Shown here: piece by piece, positions 45,501 through 49,940 of the stretch
How the letters are laid out: each line of letters starts with the position of its first letter
How positions within the stretch are numbered: the stretch's first letter is position 1
Source: Pardosa pseudoannulata
Taxonomy: Eukaryota; Arthropoda; Arachnida; Araneae; Lycosidae
Length of the DNA: 64,000 bases
Direction of reading: 5' to 3'
Assembly (NCBI GenBank): GCA_032207245.1
Contig: CM063498.1
Coordinates: forward strand, 59,613,198-59,677,197
Made by a program: the position numbers and the translations under genes
Notes under the pieces: model-generated
Told to the model about the DNA's origin: nothing
Seen by the model: the letters and a program-made list of their open reading frames with translations, nothing else
The model's database searches: none

Positions 45501-48124
45501 TTACACTGAGGTTCTACTGTATATTAGTTTTAGCAACAATTCAAATATATATTATAACACTCTAGATCAATCTGATTTAAACATTTATGATCCCAAATCC
45601 TCTAAGCTTAGATTAAAAAAAAAATATCTTCAGATAATTCTATAAAAGTTTACATAATTTTTCCTTTTCTTTTAATAGTAAAAGCAAATGCTACAACAAG
45701 AAAAAATATTGAAATAAGCAGATATTAAACTGAAATTTTACCTTTTATCAGATAGTTAAAAAAAAAGTAACAACATTTAAACACTTTGCAACTGTATAAG
45801 TGCAAGGAATTTATTTTAAAACACAGTTTTACTCTTAAAATCAGATAACATTGAAAGAAAATAAAAAAACAATTTGTACATTTTATAAATAAAATATTTT
45901 TTTAATTAAAACCTTTATATTTTCTTTTATGAACTTTTAAGTTAATAAAAGAAAGGTAAAATTGAATCAAAATTAGCTGAATATAATTTAGGATAAGCAC
46001 TTTGTTTACAATATGTATAAACATACACATTATTTTATAAAGACACAATTCTTGCAGTTTAGTATCTTTCTACTTAAACTAATATAAGAATTTATTTAAA
46101 TTCAACAATTAAAAATTAAAAATTTCTACAATTTTATTCTAGAGGGTCTTTTTTTCTTTATAAAAAAAGATATATATTTTTATAAATAAGGAGCATTTTC
46201 AAGAAAAAATAAAAGATAAACAAGGGATTTTTCTTTAGAGTAAATTTTATAAACCTAAGTTAACAACAACTTAAAACAAAGTAATAAATTAAATGGCCTA
46301 TTTTTGCTGAACATGATAATAAAAACAATAATATAAGTATATACTGTACATCAAAATGCATGCCATAAAACTTAACAATTATAATTAAAAAAGGATTAAG
46401 GACTTTTTAAAAAAAAATGTACGAAGAAAATAGCAGGTGTGAAAACAATAAATTTTATATTAAAGTATTATATAAAATAAAGTTTATGCAAAATGTATTT
46501 TCAAAGCATGCTTACACTATCACATTAAAATGACCTATAAGAGTCAGGGAAGATATAAATAACTTATTGTAATTAAAAGTTCCCAAGAATATTCAATTAC
46601 TATAAAAATTAAAATATTAAGCAAAATATGAAAATCTTATGTAAGTAATATTTATAAAATGAGGAACAAACTTAACTTCAAGTAACACTGGGTACTGTGA
46701 CCTATATCTCCAATGATGCTTCAAGTTTTTCACACATCATTGGTAATGATGTCATTAGACACAATATTGAGTAATATAAAAGAAATATATATTTCCAGCC
46801 TACCATTTTAAAATTTTAACTGCAGATAGGCTACACTGTCACTTGATTATGAAAAAGCTCATTGCTTCATTTTGCTACATAAAGTTTGAGAAGGTAAATT
46901 TTGGTATATTACATATTTATATCATCTTCTAAGTTTCCAATTAAACTGCATTAGATTGCAAAGATTTAATATTTTTAAAGATCATTTTACAGACTTAAAT
47001 ACATATTTTACTAATTACCGCATTAAATGTAAAAATTGCAAATATTAATAAAAACAATATAAATGAACTATCTATGATTAACAAGTTATACAACATCTTA
47101 TATTTTTCTTATTGTTTCATTCATATACATATTAACATAGGAATAAACAAAAATATTAATTCATTTTTATATTTTACAAGTTATAAAACATCTTGCATTA
47201 CACTGCATTTATTACATTAAATGTTTCAATAGAATTAACATCTTTATTATATGTTTTACACACACACAAATATATACATATATAATATTAACCGTTTTGA
47301 TTAATAGTATAAATTAAAAACTTTTACAGGAATCAAATGCTAAGTTTTCTGATAGTGTACTTTAATTGCACACTAGTTGTAATTATGATCAGGATTGTAA
47401 TACATTAAAAAGTAGAGAAATTTTATTAAAGGTAAGGTGTAAAATTTAAATCTGAGAGACTGAAATACAAAATCAAAACAATGCTCCTGATGTTTATGTT
47501 TTGTGTTCAAAAAAGCTAGATACACAGTTTTCATTTCGTTGTCAATGCAATGCAAACATTATGCCCTTAAAGGTCTGTAATGCAAACAAAATAATCCATT
47601 CTTCAACTCTACAGGTCAAAATATTATTTTAAAGTAAGGACATTACAAGGATTTATTAGAACTTCTAAAAAACACACATTGCTGAAAGCGGTAAGCCCAC
47701 CCTTTCGTAATATGAATGGATCATGTTTATCCTACATGTCAGTTTTATAAATATTAAGTTGTGTGTAATATTACTATGTGTTACAGGTATTAAGTCTCAC
47801 ATAAACAATAACTAGCTGATATAAACACACGCACTTACCACTCATTTTTTTACTACCACCTAAGAACATTACTGTTAATAAATGAGGATACGTTGTTTCT
47901 AAGGCTAAACAGAAGGCCTGAAAAGCCTGGGAGCCTTTAGAAGGCAATAAGTCTAAAAGTTTTTCAGCCTTCGCTCCAGAACTGCTGTATTTCCTGAGAT
48001 CGGTCACGTCATCATTGCTTAACACACCATTAGTTTGTAAGAGTGGAATTAAACGATCTATATCAACACATTGTAAAAACCGAGTTCTATGGAATTTCAA
48101 CAGTTCTTTATGCTTTTCGTCCAT
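6426..48124 (-). CDS. DLG5: DLG5 scaffold gene, 26 coding exons, complete
   Basis: Discs large homolog 5, a multidomain MAGUK scaffold known to act at cell junctions, in polarity and in Hippo-type signalling. I joined 26 exons, all with GT-AG introns; exon lengths sum to 6363 nt and the phases close exactly, giving 2120 residues (human DLG5 is about 1,900). Order of domains: CARD-like helical domain (about 1-92), low-complexity segment (96-226), coiled coil (about 227-690), PDZ1 (about 700-775), PDZ2 (about 780-860), serine-rich linker (896-1531), PDZ3 (about 1540-1620), PDZ4 (about 1695-1780), SH3 (about 1793-1853), basic HOOK (about 1860-1915), guanylate kinase-like domain (about 1940-2110). 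The kinase-like P-loop is degraded (GPLNEAV where an active enzyme has GxxGxGK), so a binding rather than catalytic role is expected. Introns run from 75 nt to 3.2 kb. The extra length lies mainly in the linker. Splice sites were assigned by eye; alternative exons were not excluded. Confidence 0.95.
7589..7698 (-). CDS. DLG5: DLG5 exon 25: guanylate kinase-like domain
   Basis: Encodes residues 2049-2085: helix [18 protein letters not shown], the lid and C-terminal helices of the domain. Donor GTATGTAA; leaves in phase 1. Confidence 0.93.
7774..7883 (-). CDS. DLG5: DLG5 exon 24: guanylate kinase-like domain
   Basis: Encodes residues 2013-2048: [17 protein letters not shown], then the strand [16 protein letters not shown], which is typical of MAGUK kinase-like domains. 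Phase 0 to phase 2; the next intron is only 75 nt. Confidence 0.93.
7884..8846 (-). other. DLG5 intron 23
   Basis: 963-nt intron inside the guanylate kinase-like domain. AT-rich, with a short poly(A) run near 8176. No element recognised. Confidence 0.7.
8847..9076 (-). CDS. DLG5: DLG5 exon 23: start of guanylate kinase-like domain
   Basis: Encodes residues 1936-2012. [17 protein letters not shown] aligns with the P-loop region, but the Gly and Lys needed for ATP binding are missing. [16 protein letters not shown] occupies the GMP-binding side. The domain is therefore expected to be a catalytically dead peptide-binding module. Confidence 0.94.
9077..10339 (-). other. DLG5 intron 22
   Basis: 1.26-kb intron between HOOK and kinase-like exons. 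Holds two long poly(T) runs (9723-9746 and about 9969-9990), which may be the tails of decayed retroposons. A TTAACCC at about 9653 looks like a piggyBac-type end, but no partner was found. Confidence 0.6.
10340..10584 (-). CDS. DLG5: DLG5 exon 22: basic HOOK segment
   Basis: Encodes residues 1854-1935. It carries a strongly basic block ([20 protein letters not shown]) followed by LASFSDVS, a DLG5 hallmark between SH3 and the kinase-like domain, and ends [12 protein letters not shown]. The basic block could bind calmodulin or membrane, which is inference. Confidence 0.95.
10585..13086 (-). other. DLG5 intron 21
   Basis: 2.5-kb intron between SH3 and HOOK exons. Contains a degenerate plus-strand acidic open frame at 12339-12713, described separately. 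The rest is AT-rich with nothing recognised. Confidence 0.6.
12339..12713 (+). pseudogene. Broken acidic ORF, possible transposase N-terminus
   Basis: Starts [14 protein letters not shown] and runs 43 codons rich in Asp, Glu, Ser and Asn to a TAA at 12468. A second frame follows at 12474 with a similar acidic, Ser/Thr-rich composition ([10 protein letters not shown]). Such acidic N-terminal regions are common in piggyBac-type transposases, and a TTAACTC sequence at about 11930 could be a decayed end. No catalytic region is visible, so the assignment is weak. Confidence 0.22.
13087..13300 (-). CDS. DLG5: DLG5 exon 21: SH3 domain
   Basis: Encodes residues 1783-1853. The MAGUK SH3 fold is seen in [37 protein letters not shown] and GFIPSKYK. 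In MAGUKs this SH3 packs against the guanylate kinase domain rather than binding classic PxxP ligands. Confidence 0.95.
13301..13934 (-). other. DLG5 intron 20
   Basis: 634-nt intron between PDZ4 and SH3 exons. AT-rich; nothing recognised. Confidence 0.7.
13935..14037 (-). CDS. DLG5: DLG5 exon 20: second half of PDZ4
   Basis: Encodes residues 1749-1782: [19 protein letters not shown] then [10 protein letters not shown]. The two PDZ domains PDZ3 and PDZ4 are both split by an intron straight after the GDQ/GDH-LLE motif, in phase 0. Confidence 0.94.
14038..14568 (-). other. DLG5 intron 19
   Basis: 531-nt intron splitting PDZ4. It has a short direct repeat near 14460-14515 (AACAAACAACACACTATA twice). 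Nothing else recognised. Confidence 0.6.
14569..14770 (-). CDS. DLG5: DLG5 exon 19: first half of PDZ4
   Basis: Encodes residues 1681-1748. PDZ4: [37 protein letters not shown], then LRTGDQILE. Binding loop is NLGISL. The open frame's first methionine (MLPSEK) is inside the exon in an out-of-frame reading of its start; the true junction reads [10 protein letters not shown]. Confidence 0.95.
14922..15392 (+). mobile_element. hAT element relic with transposase C-terminus
   Basis: Ends pair as CAGGGATGACCCAACTC (left) and CAGGGATAGGCAAATTC (read from the right). At 15083-15237 a plus-strand fragment reads MFASSYICE, stop, [20 protein letters not shown], which matches the C-terminal dimerisation region of hAT transposases (usual form SxYxCExxFSxxxxxKxxLRxRLTDEHL). 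Flanks ATGTAGAT and ATGTTTTG are only partly alike. Lies in DLG5 intron 18, opposite to the gene. Confidence 0.75.
15393..16484 (-). other. Rest of DLG5 intron 18
   Basis: Contains a (TA)/(GA) microsatellite at about 15522-15556. The 15960-16230 part is noticeably less AT-rich than its surroundings and may be further mobile-element debris, but I cannot identify it. Confidence 0.5.
16485..16665 (-). CDS. DLG5: DLG5 exon 18: linker between PDZ3 and PDZ4
   Basis: Encodes residues 1621-1680, an acidic then Ser/Pro-rich spacer ([27 protein letters not shown]). No domain. Phase 1 to phase 2, as required. Confidence 0.88.
16666..17110 (-). other. DLG5 intron 17
   Basis: 445-nt A-rich intron with a poly(A) run at about 16999-17017. 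Nothing else recognised. Confidence 0.7.
17111..17213 (-). CDS. DLG5: DLG5 exon 17: second half of PDZ3
   Basis: Encodes residues 1587-1620: [19 protein letters not shown] followed by [10 protein letters not shown], closing PDZ3. The YNP ending is shared with DLG5 proteins as I know them. Donor GTAAGTAA; leaves in phase 1. Confidence 0.94.
17308..17470 (-). CDS. DLG5: DLG5 exon 16: first half of PDZ3
   Basis: Encodes residues 1532-1586. PDZ3 strands: [35 protein letters not shown], ending GDHLLE. The binding loop is PLGI. Separated from exon 17 by a 94-nt intron. Confidence 0.95.
17471..20233 (-). other. DLG5 intron 15
   Basis: 2.76-kb intron just after the giant linker exon. Includes a GC-richer island near 18510-18640 with a C run, and a short acidic plus-strand stretch at 17990-18090. 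No element boundaries were found. Confidence 0.6.
20234..22142 (-). CDS. DLG5: DLG5 exon 15: giant serine-rich linker exon
   Basis: One 1909-nt exon encodes residues 896-1531, the linker between PDZ2 and PDZ3. It is low complexity, dominated by Ser, Pro, Asn and Tyr, and begins [13 protein letters not shown]. It has a basic patch followed by serine (RRRKAASDD) that would suit a basophilic kinase, several SP sites, and a His-rich patch ([10 protein letters not shown]). The long open frame continues past both ends, but the first methionine in it is intronic: the acceptor TTTAG sits before the CTCGAGAC codons. The donor at 20233 was chosen over a second GT four bases on because only it matches the phase-2 acceptor of exon 16. 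Disorder and phosphoregulation are inferences from composition. Confidence 0.93.
22714..22736. repeat. (TA)n microsatellite in DLG5 intron 14
   Basis: Uninterrupted TA repeat following a short (CA) tract. Intron 14 (22143-23742) otherwise holds AT-rich sequence and the SINE fragment. Confidence 0.9.
23391..23540 (-). repeat. tRNA-derived SINE fragment, copy 1
   Basis: On the minus strand a pol III B-box-like GGTTTGAACCCC (23488-23499) follows a GC-richer head, and the downstream part shares a skeleton with the copy at 27028-27200, including the GGTTTGGAA block and CATAGGTTT. Sits in DLG5 intron 14. Degenerate; no clear A box or target duplication. Confidence 0.45.
23743..23932 (-). CDS. DLG5: DLG5 exon 14: end of PDZ2
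   Basis: Encodes residues 833-895. Starts with [18 protein letters not shown] and LTLQVSKC, the last PDZ2 strands, then turns into Ser/Pro-rich linker ([10 protein letters not shown]). Leaves in phase 1. Confidence 0.93.
23933..25181 (-). other. DLG5 intron 13
   Basis: 1.25-kb intron within PDZ2. Contains a poly(A) run at 24349-24373 and a T8-G10 tract at about 24585-24602. The combined tracts hint at a retroposon tail, but no head was found. Confidence 0.6.
25182..25358 (-). CDS. DLG5: DLG5 exon 13: first half of PDZ2
   Basis: Encodes residues 774-832. [19 protein letters not shown] and GDRLLS mark PDZ2; the binding loop is HGLTV in place of GLGF. PDZ1 and PDZ2 are back to back, as in other DLG5 proteins. 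The apparent upstream methionine is intronic; the true acceptor is at 25359. Confidence 0.94.
25359..26468 (-). other. DLG5 intron 12, with (AAT)n
   Basis: 1.1-kb intron between PDZ1 and PDZ2 exons. Carries an (AAT)n microsatellite at 25514-25544. Nothing else recognised. Confidence 0.7.
26469..26571 (-). CDS. DLG5: DLG5 exon 12: second half of PDZ1
   Basis: Encodes residues 739-773: the [20 protein letters not shown] strand-turn-helix region that closes PDZ1. Phase 2 to phase 0. The short 103-nt exon is supported by the fold continuity with exon 11. Confidence 0.93.
27028..27200 (-). repeat. tRNA-derived SINE fragment, copy 2
   Basis: Minus-strand A-box-like TGGGTAGCACACT (27171-27183) is followed 23 nt later by a B-box-like GGTTTAAGTCC (27137-27147), the layout of a tRNA promoter. 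The body shares the GGTTTGGAA block, GAGCT and ATAGGTTT with copy 1 in intron 14. Lies in DLG5 intron 11. Confidence 0.55.
27323..27736. mobile_element. hAT-type miniature element with internal (TA)n
   Basis: Inverted ends TAGTGGTGGTGAACC (left) and CAGTGATGGCAACTT (from the right). Flanks CTATAAAA (27315-27322) and CTATAGAG (27737-27744) agree at 6 of 8 positions, as for an old hAT insertion. It has no coding capacity. A (TA)n tract at 27510-27551 lies inside. Located in DLG5 intron 11. Confidence 0.6.
28451..28578 (-). CDS. DLG5: DLG5 exon 11: first half of PDZ1
   Basis: Encodes residues 697-738. Carboxylate-binding loop DLGLEFGGG is followed by beta strands [16 protein letters not shown], the usual PDZ layout. 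Leaves in phase 2 into exon 12. Confidence 0.94.
28642..29479. mobile_element. Unclassified DNA transposon with perfect 16-bp TIRs
   Basis: The 16-mer AAGTGGGGCAAGTGCA at 28642-28657 is repeated exactly, in inverted orientation, at 29464-29479. Element length is 838 bp. It holds a short plus-strand open frame (29144-29371) with no recognised motif. No convincing target duplication is visible. Lies in DLG5 intron 10. Confidence 0.65.
29480..31083 (-). other. Remainder of DLG5 intron 10
   Basis: AT-rich intronic sequence. A plus-strand open frame at 29774-30058 is Leu/Ile/Lys-rich and shows no domain. Nothing else recognised. Confidence 0.55.
31084..31275. mobile_element. Short hAT-type miniature element
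   Basis: 192-bp unit with ends CAGTTCTCAAACT (left) and CATGGTTCTCAAACT (from the right), an end type typical of hAT non-autonomous elements. Target duplication is not clear. It sits 75 nt from exon 10, so it lies close to the DLG5 donor site. Confidence 0.6.
31351..31486 (-). CDS. DLG5: DLG5 exon 10: end of coil, acidic joint to PDZ1
   Basis: Encodes residues 651-696, with the segment [17 protein letters not shown], which resembles the joint ahead of PDZ1 in animal DLG5 proteins. Begins in phase 2, ends in phase 0. Confidence 0.93.
31487..32314 (-). other. DLG5 intron 9
   Basis: 828-nt intron within the coiled-coil region. Contains a poly(T) run at about 31769-31788. Nothing else recognised. 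Confidence 0.7.
32315..32531 (-). CDS. DLG5: DLG5 exon 9: coiled coil
   Basis: Encodes residues 579-650. Too few methionines for it to stand out as an ORF, but the translation is a clean coiled coil ([19 protein letters not shown], then [16 protein letters not shown]), a typical DLG5 block. It enters in phase 1 and leaves in phase 2. Confidence 0.93.
32532..33596 (-). other. DLG5 intron 8
   Basis: 1.07-kb intron. A GC-richer patch at about 32700-32800 ends in an 11-base G run (32779-32789) and may be mobile-element debris. No ends were found. Confidence 0.55.
33597..33915 (-). CDS. DLG5: DLG5 exon 8: coiled coil
   Basis: Encodes residues 473-578. A charged coil interrupted by a Trp-rich polar stretch ([12 protein letters not shown]) before resuming heptads ([18 protein letters not shown]). 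Donor GTAATT; leaves in phase 1. Confidence 0.93.
33916..35711 (-). other. DLG5 intron 7
   Basis: 1.8-kb AT-rich intron. Nothing recognised. Confidence 0.7.
35712..35954 (-). CDS. DLG5: DLG5 exon 7: coiled coil
   Basis: Encodes residues 392-472, 81 codons, phase 0 at both ends. It continues the coiled coil ([34 protein letters not shown]). The symmetric phase means it could be skipped without a frameshift; there is no evidence that it is. Confidence 0.94.
35955..37638 (-). other. DLG5 intron 6, with (CA)(GA) microsatellite
   Basis: 1.68-kb intron. Contains (CA)n then (GA)n at 36579-36607, and a G-rich island with an inner near-palindrome (GGGGTGATTGCCCC) at about 37450-37500 that looks like transposon debris. 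Confidence 0.65.
37639..37962 (-). CDS. DLG5: DLG5 exon 6: coiled coil core
   Basis: Encodes residues 284-391, 108 codons, phase 0 at both ends. It contains the repeated 'ERN' signature of the DLG5 coiled coil ([13 protein letters not shown], then [12 protein letters not shown]). This is one of the best conserved stretches of the family. Confidence 0.95.
37963..39010 (-). other. Remainder of DLG5 intron 5
   Basis: AT-rich intronic sequence between exon 6 and the TA-flanked element. Nothing recognised. Confidence 0.6.
39011..39643. mobile_element. TA-flanked DNA transposon relic
   Basis: Left end ACCATGTTTACTCCTGTATAA and right end, read inward, ACCATATTTACTTTGTGTAA form imperfect terminal inverted repeats. 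Each end is bordered by TA, the target of mariner/pogo-type elements. Two plus-strand open frames (39052-39354 and 39472-39675) lie inside but show no transposase motif I can name. Located in DLG5 intron 5. Confidence 0.6.
39796..39966 (-). CDS. DLG5: DLG5 exon 5: start of coiled coil
   Basis: Encodes residues 227-283, exactly 57 codons in phase 0 at both ends. The sequence is highly charged with heptad-like leucines ([19 protein letters not shown]) and ends in a run of glutamines. Coiled-coil dimerisation is inferred from this pattern. Confidence 0.9.
40294..40620 (+). repeat. Solo LTR-like segment (Gypsy-type?)
   Basis: Begins TGTTAACGCACC and ends GGGACCCATTCA, with a GC-rich 5' half and an AATAAA at about 40550 in the second half, the usual plan of a retrotransposon long terminal repeat. 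No second LTR, primer-binding site or target duplication is visible. It lies in DLG5 intron 4 next to a Merlin relic. Confidence 0.45.
40742..41225 (+). pseudogene. Merlin (ISXO2/IS1595-like) transposase relic
   Basis: Plus-strand translation gives [20 protein letters not shown], the first catalytic-Asp block of ISXO2-type DDE transposases, then VFGGVERGS, a stop, [14 protein letters not shown] and [18 protein letters not shown] with the second acidic block (usually SDCW; here SNCW). After a +1 frameshift near 40998 comes [20 protein letters not shown] and TIEGMWGL, then FAEFM and RRRYK. At least two stops and one frameshift make it dead. Eukaryotic ISXO2 transposases belong to the Merlin superfamily. 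Terminal repeats were not found. Confidence 0.85.
41351..41502 (-). CDS. DLG5: DLG5 exon 4: polar linker
   Basis: Encodes residues 176-226, rich in Ser, His, Asn and Gln (contains [15 protein letters not shown]). Donor GTAAGTGAGT is near-consensus. It leads from the low-complexity N-terminal segment into the coiled coil. Confidence 0.85.
41503..43285 (-). other. DLG5 intron 3
   Basis: 1.78-kb intron, AT-rich, with a short poly(A) run at about 43119-43130. Nothing recognised. Confidence 0.7.
43286..43373 (-). CDS. DLG5: DLG5 exon 3: short Ser/Thr-rich linker
   Basis: Encodes residues 147-175 (begins [10 protein letters not shown], ends LSTLSKNH). It is an 88-nt exon with clean acceptor (ATAG) and donor (GTAAGA). 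It is kept because it carries the frame from phase 0 to phase 1, as exon 4 requires. It has no recognisable domain. Confidence 0.82.
43555..44327. mobile_element. hAT-type non-autonomous element with 8-bp TSD
   Basis: Ends TAGGGTTGGCAAGTTTTTGC (left) and TAGGGTTCGTCATTTTGCC (from the right). Flanks are CAGTTTAT (43547-43554) and CAGATTAT (44328-44335), 7 of 8 identical. Interior is AT-rich with extra copies of a GGCAAAAAT/TTTTTGCC word near both ends, consistent with subterminal transposase-binding repeats. 773 bp, non-coding. It occupies most of DLG5 intron 2. Confidence 0.72.
44463..44614 (-). CDS. DLG5: DLG5 exon 2: polar linker
   Basis: Encodes residues 96-146, a polar low-complexity segment (begins [11 protein letters not shown], ends DGWRRNHSK) with no domain. 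It enters in phase 1 and leaves in phase 0, which fits the flanking exons. The acceptor lies only 93 nt from a pogo-like element in intron 1. Confidence 0.85.
44708..45519 (+). mobile_element. pogo/Tigger-like element, internally deleted
   Basis: Ends CAGTAGAACCTC and GAGGTTCTACTG are perfect 12-bp inverted repeats, each bordered by TA, the pogo/Tc1-mariner target. Inside are remains of a transposase C-terminus on the plus strand: an acidic stretch ([19 protein letters not shown]) and a tail reading LKQASIKDF. The catalytic part is missing. Lies in DLG5 intron 1, next to exon 2. Confidence 0.82.
45520..47838 (-). other. Remainder of DLG5 intron 1
   Basis: 2.3 kb of AT-rich sequence between the pogo-like element and exon 1. 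Long first introns often hold enhancers, but no motif stands out here. Confidence 0.6.
47839..48124 (-). CDS. DLG5: DLG5 exon 1: start codon and CARD-like domain
   Basis: Encodes residues 1-95 plus one base. The segment is predicted to be mostly helical and matches the N-terminal CARD-like region of DLG5: a run of hydrophobic and charged residues, then [13 protein letters not shown] and a PHLLTVMF end. The start ATG has G at -3 and G at +4 (GAAATGG), a reasonable context. An out-of-frame ATG lies five bases upstream. The donor is GTAAGT just below 47839. Confidence 0.93.
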
Positions 48125-48129
48125 TTCAT

Positions 48130-48210
48130 TTAAGTACTAAGTGTACATATCACACCAAAACAAAGATTTAAACAACACAGTTCCTCTAAACCACCACTGA
48201 CAGCCGCCAT
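48130..48210 (-). promoter_or_regulatory. Upstream ORF in DLG5 5' leader
   Basis: A 26-codon reading frame starts at the ATG of AAGATGGCGGC and ends at TAA, five bases before the DLG5 start codon. If transcription begins upstream of it, it could reduce main-frame initiation. If transcription starts within or below the motif, it is absent from the mRNA. The start site is not known. Confidence 0.45.
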
Positions 48211-48213
48211 CTT
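48203..48213 (-). promoter_or_regulatory. YY1-type core promoter motif
   Basis: On the minus strand the sequence reads AAGATGGCGGC, which matches the consensus YY1 site that often marks TATA-less promoters and the region just downstream of the transcription start. It sits 79 bases before the DLG5 start codon in the orientation of the gene, so the site probably marks the DLG5 promoter. Confidence 0.55.
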
Positions 48214-49490
48214 GTATTAGTCAGAGCAGAGTTCAATGACGTACGATCAACGACTAATATTAATTGAACGAATGAGGGACTATACAGTCCTATACCAAAT
48301 ATAAATATTACTCGAATCGGAAGAACTCTACAATAAGTACTATAAACAGCTTTAGAATTTTATTTCTGTAGGAAATAGTTGATTTGAATTAATTCAGAGT
48401 AAAATTATAGACACTAGATATTTAAGTTTTAAGCATAAAAGAGATATTTTTATTATTCCACATACGGAGATCTCCTGGGGGTTACTGAAAAGTTCCTAAA
48501 GTTTTCAGAATAGTAACTGAATTGTAATTTTTTTTAACAATTGCAAAATGAGTATGGTGTAATTAACTTTCAGGCTGATATTTTGATGCAGTACTTAACT
48601 CAGAGGCAAATTCTTAATTTGCTTGAGTTAATTTTATACACCCTATATAAGGATATTTCCAAACAGTCATTAATTTAAAAAGTATAATAAAAAAAGATAT
48701 TAAATTCTAGAATTTAATTATAGTTTGTTAAGTAAAAATGAATAAAACAGAATTGTTGTGTCTCCTACTGCATTAACAAAACACAACGGTATTCTGAGAA
48801 TACTGCCCATACTACTTTCTTCATTTGTCATCCATGTAACATTACGCTACATATATTTCTCACTAAGAATTTTTATGTTATCTCGTTAATTCTCATAATA
48901 TTAATTAAGTTAATTAAAAAGGCATGCTTCGTTACATCGAACTGAATTAATATTTCATAGATAACAATCAAACTGATTTAAATTTACTGATACATTTTGA
49001 ATGATATAAGGTGTCAAAAAAAATGTATTGATGTCATTTATGAAGACATGCATTAAGATGAGAGGATTCCTAATAAGTATTTCTCTTATCCTACAAAAAG
49101 GCTTATTGAAAAAAAAATTGGCATTAACCCTTTGAGCTAACAGAAAAAAGTGTACAATAGAGACAGAAGCAGTAGCAGCCTTAGAGATTTTGTTGCAGTA
49201 GGCAAATCCGTCTCCCAAGTTTAATTTTTTCTTAAATAACGCATTTATTGAAATTCAAGATTACTCCTTCCTATTCCCTAGGTTTTCAGTTTCCTACACC
49301 TTTCTACAAGAATAGTTATTATCTTCGCATTTAATTTCCAAGGGTGATCATCTGAAACCAAGTCGAACATATATGAAAATTATTCTCCCAATAGATCACA
49401 AAGCAATTTCGAAATGCCATGTCAATTTTGGTTTTTCTACAAATTACAGTATTCTCCCAATTATTTGGAATTTAAGGTTAATATAAATCC
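48214..49490. other. DLG5 upstream flank
   Basis: Presumed promoter-proximal and intergenic sequence. A TTAACCCTTTGAGC at about 49128 resembles a piggyBac-type end without a partner. The open frame at 48955-49218 has no coding character. Confidence 0.5.
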
Positions 49491-49700
49491 AACGCTCAAG
49501 ATGATCTAGTGGTTATCATGTCTGGCTAGAATTCAGACCCACACAGCACATATCGAGGTGTCGGGTTTAAATATTGATAGGCACCGGAATCATCTCTCTG
49601 CATAAGCAAAGAACTTGTAAAATTAATATGTAGGTGGAAATGTTCTCTCGCTGTAAAGCCTGGAGGTGGTAGAGAGGAATGGAATCGGAGGCAATTTTTT
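49491..49700 (+). repeat. tRNA-derived SINE relic, A
   Basis: Head resembles a tRNA gene: A-box-like TGATCTAGTGGTTA (49502-49515) and B-box-like GGGTTTAAATATT (49564-49576). It is too degenerate to fold as a working tRNA. A T-rich stretch after 49690 may be its tail. Confidence 0.55.
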
Positions 49701-49731
49701 TTTCCCTTTTAAAGATGATTAAAAATCTACC

Positions 49732-49940
49732 TGGTTGAAATAGTGGTTAGCACATTCGGTTGCCACAGTGGTGAAAGTGGGTTAAATTCCACATAAGGCT
49801 TAGTTGTCATTTTTGTGCGTTCTCTTCGCAATGAACAAAGATGACCACCGAAAAAGTGATTTCATCATAAAGTGCTAACTAGCCCGGGGGCCTGTAAAGG
49901 TGAATGTCCCGGGAAATTGTATACCGAAAGAAAAAAGAAA
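49732..49940 (+). repeat. tRNA-derived SINE relic, B
   Basis: A second, different head: A-box-like AATAGTGGTTAGCAC (49739-49753) and B-box-like GGGTTAAATTCC (49782-49793). A body with TTCTCTTCGCAATG and CCCGGGGGCC follows, ending in an A-rich tail with repeated GAAAGAAAAAAGAAAG. It lies about 30 bases after relic A. Confidence 0.6.
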
